This document shows, in pieces, positions 36,210-40,198 of a DNA stretch of 40,198 nucleotides. The translations under genes and the position numbers were made by a program. The first letter of the stretch is position 1, and each line of letters opens with the position of its first letter. The notes under the pieces are model-generated. The model ran no database searches. It worked only from the letters and a program-made list of their open reading frames with translations, and was not told the origin of the DNA. Origin of the DNA: Bifidobacterium pseudolongum subsp. pseudolongum DSM 20099. GTDB taxonomy: Bacteria > Actinomycetota > Actinomycetes > Actinomycetales > Bifidobacteriaceae. The stretch lies in NCBI RefSeq assembly GCF_000771225.1, contig NZ_JDTZ01000014.1:1-40198 (forward strand), written 5' to 3'.

Positions 36210-37193
36210 ATGAAGAACGAATCCATATCGCTGGATGAGTTGGGCAACTGCGCAAGCGACCGCAGACAATGTTGCCAAGAAGCCGAGAGCCTTTGCCAGC
36301 GGCAATGCGCGTGCGTGTTCACCCTCACCACAGCATTGTTGCTGCAAGGCATTGAGGTGCCGTTCATCGATGTGCGCAAGCATCCACGCCTGCGGGAAGA
36401 TGTGCTGCAAGTGGTTGTGGCCCCAGACGAATACAAGCCGAGGGATCACGTACGGGGTAATCGGCGCAAGCGTGCCAAGCCAAAGGGTCTCCCCTACGCG
36501 TTCTTTGCGAGTGGTGTGCCATTGGACACAGTGGAGGTGGCACCGGGCGTCACCTGCACCACGCCCCTATTCACGTGGTTCCTCTTCGCCACACGGCTCA
36601 GTTTGGAGGAGTTGGTGGTGTTGGGCGACAGCCTGCTGCGACGCAATGTGCTTCATGAACGCTACACGCTGCAAGATTTTGAAGACATGCTGGTGCGCAT
36701 TGAACACTATGCCCGCAATCCCCGCAGCGGCCGGGCGCGAGCGCCACGAGGCATCACGGCATGCCGCAAAGCATTGGTATTGATGCAGGAGCACACGGAC
36801 TCTTCCACCGAAACACGATTGAGGTTGATGTTGGAGCGCCATGGGCTGCCACGCCCCACAGTAAACCACATGGTGCAGCTTCCGGATGGTGGCGTGGTCT
36901 TCATGGACATCGCTTTCGTGGGTGCCCGGGTCGATGTGGAATACGACGGAAAACACCATGAACAGCAATGGGAGGCAGATGCGCAGAGACGGTTACGCAT
37001 CGAATCGGCCGGATGGGATTACGTACAGGTGGTGAACTGCAGCATGAGCACCGAAAAGGGGCAACGCATGGTGGCGGAAGTGGTGGCCCGGCACATCGAG
37101 GAGCGAACCGGTGTCAATTATCTGCTGCCAACGCCTTTCACCCTTGAGCAACTGGCCGATCGGCGCCGCTCACTCTGGAAAACGGCGGCCTAA
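36210..37193 (+). CDS. DUF559-like nuclease-fold protein
   Basis: 327 residues, full length for this bifidobacterial family. The N-terminal ~190 residues are variable, with TTALLLQGIEVP (the position where relatives have a helix-turn-helix/AbiEi-like region) and SLEELVVLGDSLLRR. The C-terminal domain has a PD-(D/E)XK-like set: E201 in SSTETRLRLMLERHGLP, D233 in VVFMDIAFVGARVDVEYDGKHH, and E244/D246 in the same stretch, then QRRLRIESAGWDYVQVV. This is the DUF559 fold related to Vsr-type endonucleases. No partner modification enzyme or toxin gene lies next to it, so its biological role is open. ATG 36210 has no strong ribosome binding site. Its end abuts palindromic element copy 2. Confidence 0.8.
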   Translation: MKNESISLDELGNCASDRRQCCQEAESLCQRQCACVFTLTTALLLQGIEVPFIDVRKHPRLREDVLQVVVAPDEYKPRDHVRGNRRKRAKPKGLPYAFFASGVPLDTVEVAPGVTCTTPLFTWFLFATRLSLEELVVLGDSLLRRNVLHERYTLQDFEDMLVRIEHYARNPRSGRARAPRGITACRKALVLMQEHTDSSTETRLRLMLERHGLPRPTVNHMVQLPDGGVVFMDIAFVGARVDVEYDGKHHEQQWEADAQRRLRIESAGWDYVQVVNCSMSTEKGQRMVAEVVARHIEERTGVNYLLPTPFTLEQLADRRRSLWKTAA

Positions 37194-37210
37194 TACCCCT
37201 TTCCAGAACC

Positions 37211-37340
37211 TATCTCGCTTACGAGAGTGCCCTAATCTGGCCACCCCCAAGTATGGGACCACAGAATTGGTGAAATGACGGCATTTCACAGAGGTCATAC
37301 TCGAGGGTAGACCGATTAGGGCACTCTCATAAGCGAGATA
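37211..37340. repeat. large palindromic element, copy 2
   Basis: The ends TATCTCGCTTACGAGAGTGC and its inverse (with CATAAG for CTTACG) match copy 1 at 11346-11477. The centre differs in sequence but is again self-complementary (GTGAAATG/CATTTCAC and AGTATG-type arms). It lies between convergent genes and may help end both transcripts. Confidence 0.75.
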
Positions 37341-37349
37341 CGCAACACA

Positions 37350-37389
37350 AAGGGCTCTGAACGCGATATTTGCAGCGTGCAGAGCCCTT
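37350..37389 (-). terminator. terminator after rne/rng
   Basis: AAGGGCTCTG pairs perfectly with CAGAGCCCTT around a 20-base loop, 19 bp after the stop. On the minus strand it is followed by TGTGTTG, a modest T-rich tail. Confidence 0.7.
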
Positions 37390-37408
37390 GATGCATTAGT
37401 CAGGCGCG

Positions 37409-40198
37409 TTACTCGGCGGTTTCGGCCTCGGATTCGGACGAATGCTCGGTGGATTCCGCATCCGGCTGCGATTCCGCTTCCTCGGCTACGGATTTGGTGG
37501 CCGGCTGTGCTGCTGCCGCTTCCTCGGCGTTGGCATCAGAAGCATCCACAACCGTTTCATCTGCGGTTTCCGCGGCTTCTGGCTCCACCGTGACCTCAAC
37601 CGCCTCGGCGGGCTCGGACTCCGCTGAATCCTTGGCAACCTTGGCATCGCCTTCGGCATCCACTGCGGACTCGGTGGCCTTGATCTGCTCGGCTTCGGCG
37701 GTTTCCTCAATGTGTTCGATCTGCACTTCGAGTTCCTCAGCCTGCTTGGCGGCGGCCTCCGCCTCCTCCTCGGCATTGTTCGCGGCCACGGCGGCCGCCG
37801 CGATCTGCGCGAGCTTCGCCTTCACCGCGGCGGAAGACCCCTTGGGCGCATGCACGGCATGTGCTTCCGTGCCATGGCCATGCTTGTTGGTCTTCACAAA
37901 CGGATCGCCACCCTTGAGCGCGTACGGGTCGTCGTATTCCTTGGAGATCGTCGGCTCGTCGTGCACAATGAACCCACGGCCCTTGCACGCCGGGCATTCC
38001 TCGGAGAACGCCTCCACAAGCCCCTGGCCGATGCGCTTGCGCGTCATCTGCACCAGACCAAGCGACGTGACCTCGGCCACCTGGTGCTTCGTGCGGTCGC
38101 GCGCCAGGCATTCGAGCAGGCGCCGCAACACCAGATCGCGGTTGGATGGCATCACCATGTCGACATAGTCGATCATGATCATGCCGCCGATGTCGCGCAG
38201 ACGCAGCTGGCGCGCGATTTCCTCGCTCGCCTCAAGGTTGCAGCGGGTCACGGTCTCTTCGAGCGACTTGCCCTTGCCGATGAAGCGGCCGGTGTTCACG
38301 TCGATCGTGGTCATGGCCTCGGTGCGGTCGATGACGATCGAGCCGCCACTCGGCAGGTACACTTGGCGTTCCATGCCCTTGCGCAGCTGCGAGTCGATCT
38401 GCCACTTGTCGAACACATCCTTGCCCTCGTGCTCGGCCGGGTCCCACTTCTCCAGCTTGTCGCGCAGGTCGGGGGCCATCGTCTCAAGGTATTCCGCGAT
38501 GCGCGTGTACACGCCATCGCCCTCCACGATCATCTTGCGGAAGTCGTCGTTGAAGATGTCGCGCACCACGCGGATCGCCATGTCGGGCTCGCCCTGCAAG
38601 AGCTTCGGGCGCTTGCCATGGCGGAACTCCTCGAGCTTGGACTGGATCTGCCCCCACTGGTGGGTGAGCATCTCCAGATCCTTGGTGATCGCCTCCTCCG
38701 ACGCACCCTCGGCCGCGGTGCGGATGATGACGCCCATGTCTTTCGGCGAGATCTTCGAGACGATCGACTTGAGGCGGCTGCGCTCACGGCTGCTGAGCTT
38801 GCGGCTCACACCGGTCATGCCACCGGACGGTACGAGCACCAGGAAGCGGCCGGCGAGCGTCACCTGGCTCGTCAGGCGTGCGCCCTTGTGTCCAATCGGA
38901 TCCTTGGTGACCTGCACAAGCACGGGGTCGCCGGAGCGGAACGCGAGCTCGATGCGGCGCGGCTGGCCGTCAAGGCGCGTGGTGTCCCAGTTCACTTCGC
39001 CCGCATAGAGCACGCCGTTGCGCGCCTGGCCGATGTCGACGAACGCGGCTTCCATGCTCGGCAGCACGTTCTGCACGCGGCCCAAGTAGATGTTGCCGAC
39101 CGTGGCGACTTCCTGGATGTCGGAGACGTAATGCTCCACGAGCACATTGTCTTCGAGCACGGAGATCTGCGTGTGGCGGTCGCGCTGGCGCACCACCATC
39201 AGGCGGTCCACGTTCTCGCGGCGTGCCAGGAAGTCCTGTTCGAGCAGCTGGTTCTGGCGGCTGCGCTCACGACGGTTGTCGCGGCGGCGCTGCTTCTTCG
39301 CCTCGAGGCGCGTGGAGCCTTCCACATCGGCGATTTCGTCGATGTACTGCTGTTTGCGCGAGCGGCGGGTTGTGGTCTCTTCCTCCGCGTTCTTGCCGTT
39401 GCGGCGGCGCCGGCGACGGCGCGTGACCGTGGTCTCCTCATCGTCTTCCGAGCTGGACTCGGTGGTCTCCTCGTGCTGCCCCTCGGCGCTCTCGTGGTCG
39501 GAATGGCGGCGGCGACGGCGACGGCGCACGGTCGGCTCGCCATCCTCACCGTCTTCGCCGCCGGTGTTGAGGTCGGCCTCCACAATGGCCTCGGCCTCTT
39601 CGTCGTTCTCATGGCGGCGCTTGCGCTTGGTATTGCGGGCGATCGCCTCGTCGATCGGCGCATACGTGATGTCGTCGAGCACGAGGTCTTCCTCGATCTG
39701 CTCCACTTCGGCAGCGGCGCGGCGCTCCTGCGCGTTCATGCGGCGGTTGGAGCGGCGGCGCGACGTGGATTCGTTGAGATTTTCCACATCATCGAAATCG
39801 GCGTCGTAATCGACCGGCGACCGGCGGCGGCCACGCCGGGATTCTCCGGCGGCTGGCTTGGTGGTTTCGGCCGACTCGTCGCCCTTGCGGCCGCGCGAGC
39901 GACGGCGGCGACGCGTGGTGGGCTCGTCGTGCTCGTCGGCCGGTCCGTTGGACTCGCCAGATTCGGCAGCGTCGTCCGCGTCGTCATCGGCATGCTTGGG
40001 GCGCTGCGGAATGACGGGCTCTTGGAACAGCAACGATGTCATGGGGCGCGGCGCTGCATGGTGGCGGCGTGACTGGCGCACCTCATGCTCCTCGGACTCG
40101 GCCGGCGCGTCATCGCCAAGCGCATCGAGCGCATCGGCTGCGCGGCTGGCCTCGCTCGGCTCCGGCGCAGCGGCCGTGCGGCGGCGACGGCGCGTGGG
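37409..40198 (-). CDS. rne: ribonuclease E/G family protein, 5' end beyond right edge
   Basis: 929 residues are visible; the frame is open through the right edge with no good start before it (a GTG at 40081 lies inside an Arg-rich stretch that clearly continues). This endoribonuclease matures rRNA and starts mRNA decay. The N-terminal visible part is disordered, with repeated RRRRRR blocks and acidic runs. The S1 domain follows (GNIYLGRVQNVLPSMEAAFVDIG), then the catalytic DNase I-like domain with the metal-binding Asp in TTIDVNTG (codon near 38300) and in MIDYVDM. The Zn-link CPACKGRG (near 37985) comes next. The C-terminal ~170 residues are an Ala/Glu-rich acidic tail. Central catalytic core with disordered arms on both sides is the actinobacterial arrangement. 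Confidence 0.95.
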   Translation of the reverse strand, partial: PTRRRRRTAAAPEPSEASRAADALDALGDDAPAESEEHEVRQSRRHHAAPRPMTSLLFQEPVIPQRPKHADDDADDAAESGESNGPADEHDEPTTRRRRRSRGRKGDESAETTKPAAGESRRGRRRSPVDYDADFDDVENLNESTSRRRSNRRMNAQERRAAAEVEQIEEDLVLDDITYAPIDEAIARNTKRKRRHENDEEAEAIVEADLNTGGEDGEDGEPTVRRRRRRRHSDHESAEGQHEETTESSSEDDEETTVTRRRRRRRNGKNAEEETTTRRSRKQQYIDEIADVEGSTRLEAKKQRRRDNRRERSRQNQLLEQDFLARRENVDRLMVVRQRDRHTQISVLEDNVLVEHYVSDIQEVATVGNIYLGRVQNVLPSMEAAFVDIGQARNGVLYAGEVNWDTTRLDGQPRRIELAFRSGDPVLVQVTKDPIGHKGARLTSQVTLAGRFLVLVPSGGMTGVSRKLSSRERSRLKSIVSKISPKDMGVIIRTAAEGASEEAITKDLEMLTHQWGQIQSKLEEFRHGKRPKLLQGEPDMAIRVVRDIFNDDFRKMIVEGDGVYTRIAEYLETMAPDLRDKLEKWDPAEHEGKDVFDKWQIDSQLRKGMERQVYLPSGGSIVIDRTEAMTTIDVNTGRFIGKGKSLEETVTRCNLEASEEIARQLRLRDIGGMIMIDYVDMVMPSNRDLVLRRLLECLARDRTKHQVAEVTSLGLVQMTRKRIGQGLVEAFSEECPACKGRGFIVHDEPTISKEYDDPYALKGGDPFVKTNKHGHGTEAHAVHAPKGSSAAVKAKLAQIAAAAVAANNAEEEAEAAAKQAEELEVQIEHIEETAEAEQIKATESAVDAEGDAKVAKDSAESEPAEAVEVTVEPEAAETADETVVDASDANAEEAAAAQPATKSVAEEAESQPDAESTEHSSESEAETAE

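Overview
The window is a chromosomal segment of a high-GC actinobacterium, almost certainly a Bifidobacterium. The reasons are a single-polypeptide type I fatty acid synthase directly behind a biotin carboxylase/BCCP fusion and a one-piece carboxyltransferase, a birA without the DNA-binding domain, a long acidic NusG, an RNase E/G with Arg-rich flanks, and a class C sortase pilus operon. The species cannot be fixed from what is visible.

Layout. (1) 2-15449, biotin and fatty acid supply. On the minus strand accC, accD and the fas gene (cut by the left edge after its ACP domain) form one operon. Divergent from it on the plus strand are bioY (biotin uptake), birA (biotin ligase) and a large unknown membrane protein. 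A PucR-type regulator resembling FasR/MabR faces them. Together they would import biotin, attach it to AccC, make malonyl-CoA and feed the synthase, with the regulator a candidate controller. (2) 15538-18370, minus-strand housekeeping block: tRNA-Trp, secE, nusG, a terminator, then rplK-rplA. (3) 18551-23828, minus strand: rplU-rpmA from a clear promoter, then obg-proB-aspartate aminotransferase. (4) 24454-33346, minus strand: a four-gene pilus operon, somewhat AT-richer than its surroundings, encoding a 1452-residue adhesin, a backbone pilin, a class C sortase and a small pilin likely to be the base. (5) 33347-37340, an accessory stretch with few genes: a coiled-coil protein of unknown function lying between tandem repeats, and two divergently arranged DUF559-like nuclease-fold proteins, one probably truncated. 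(6) 37409-40198, RNase E/G, whose start is beyond the right edge.

The most interesting points are these. The pilus adhesin appears to carry two Ig-like domains and a starch-binding-like module inserted inside one CnaB domain. Six 17-bp palindromes are phased at 31-32 bp upstream of birA, with a pair of the same family at 24306-24354. Two ~130-bp palindromic elements share their ends but not their centres. A 34-bp inverted repeat of 13-8-13 design is built from two DnaA-box-like sequences. Four genes have a -10-like hexamer placed 7-8 nt before the ATG, which suggests leaderless mRNAs.
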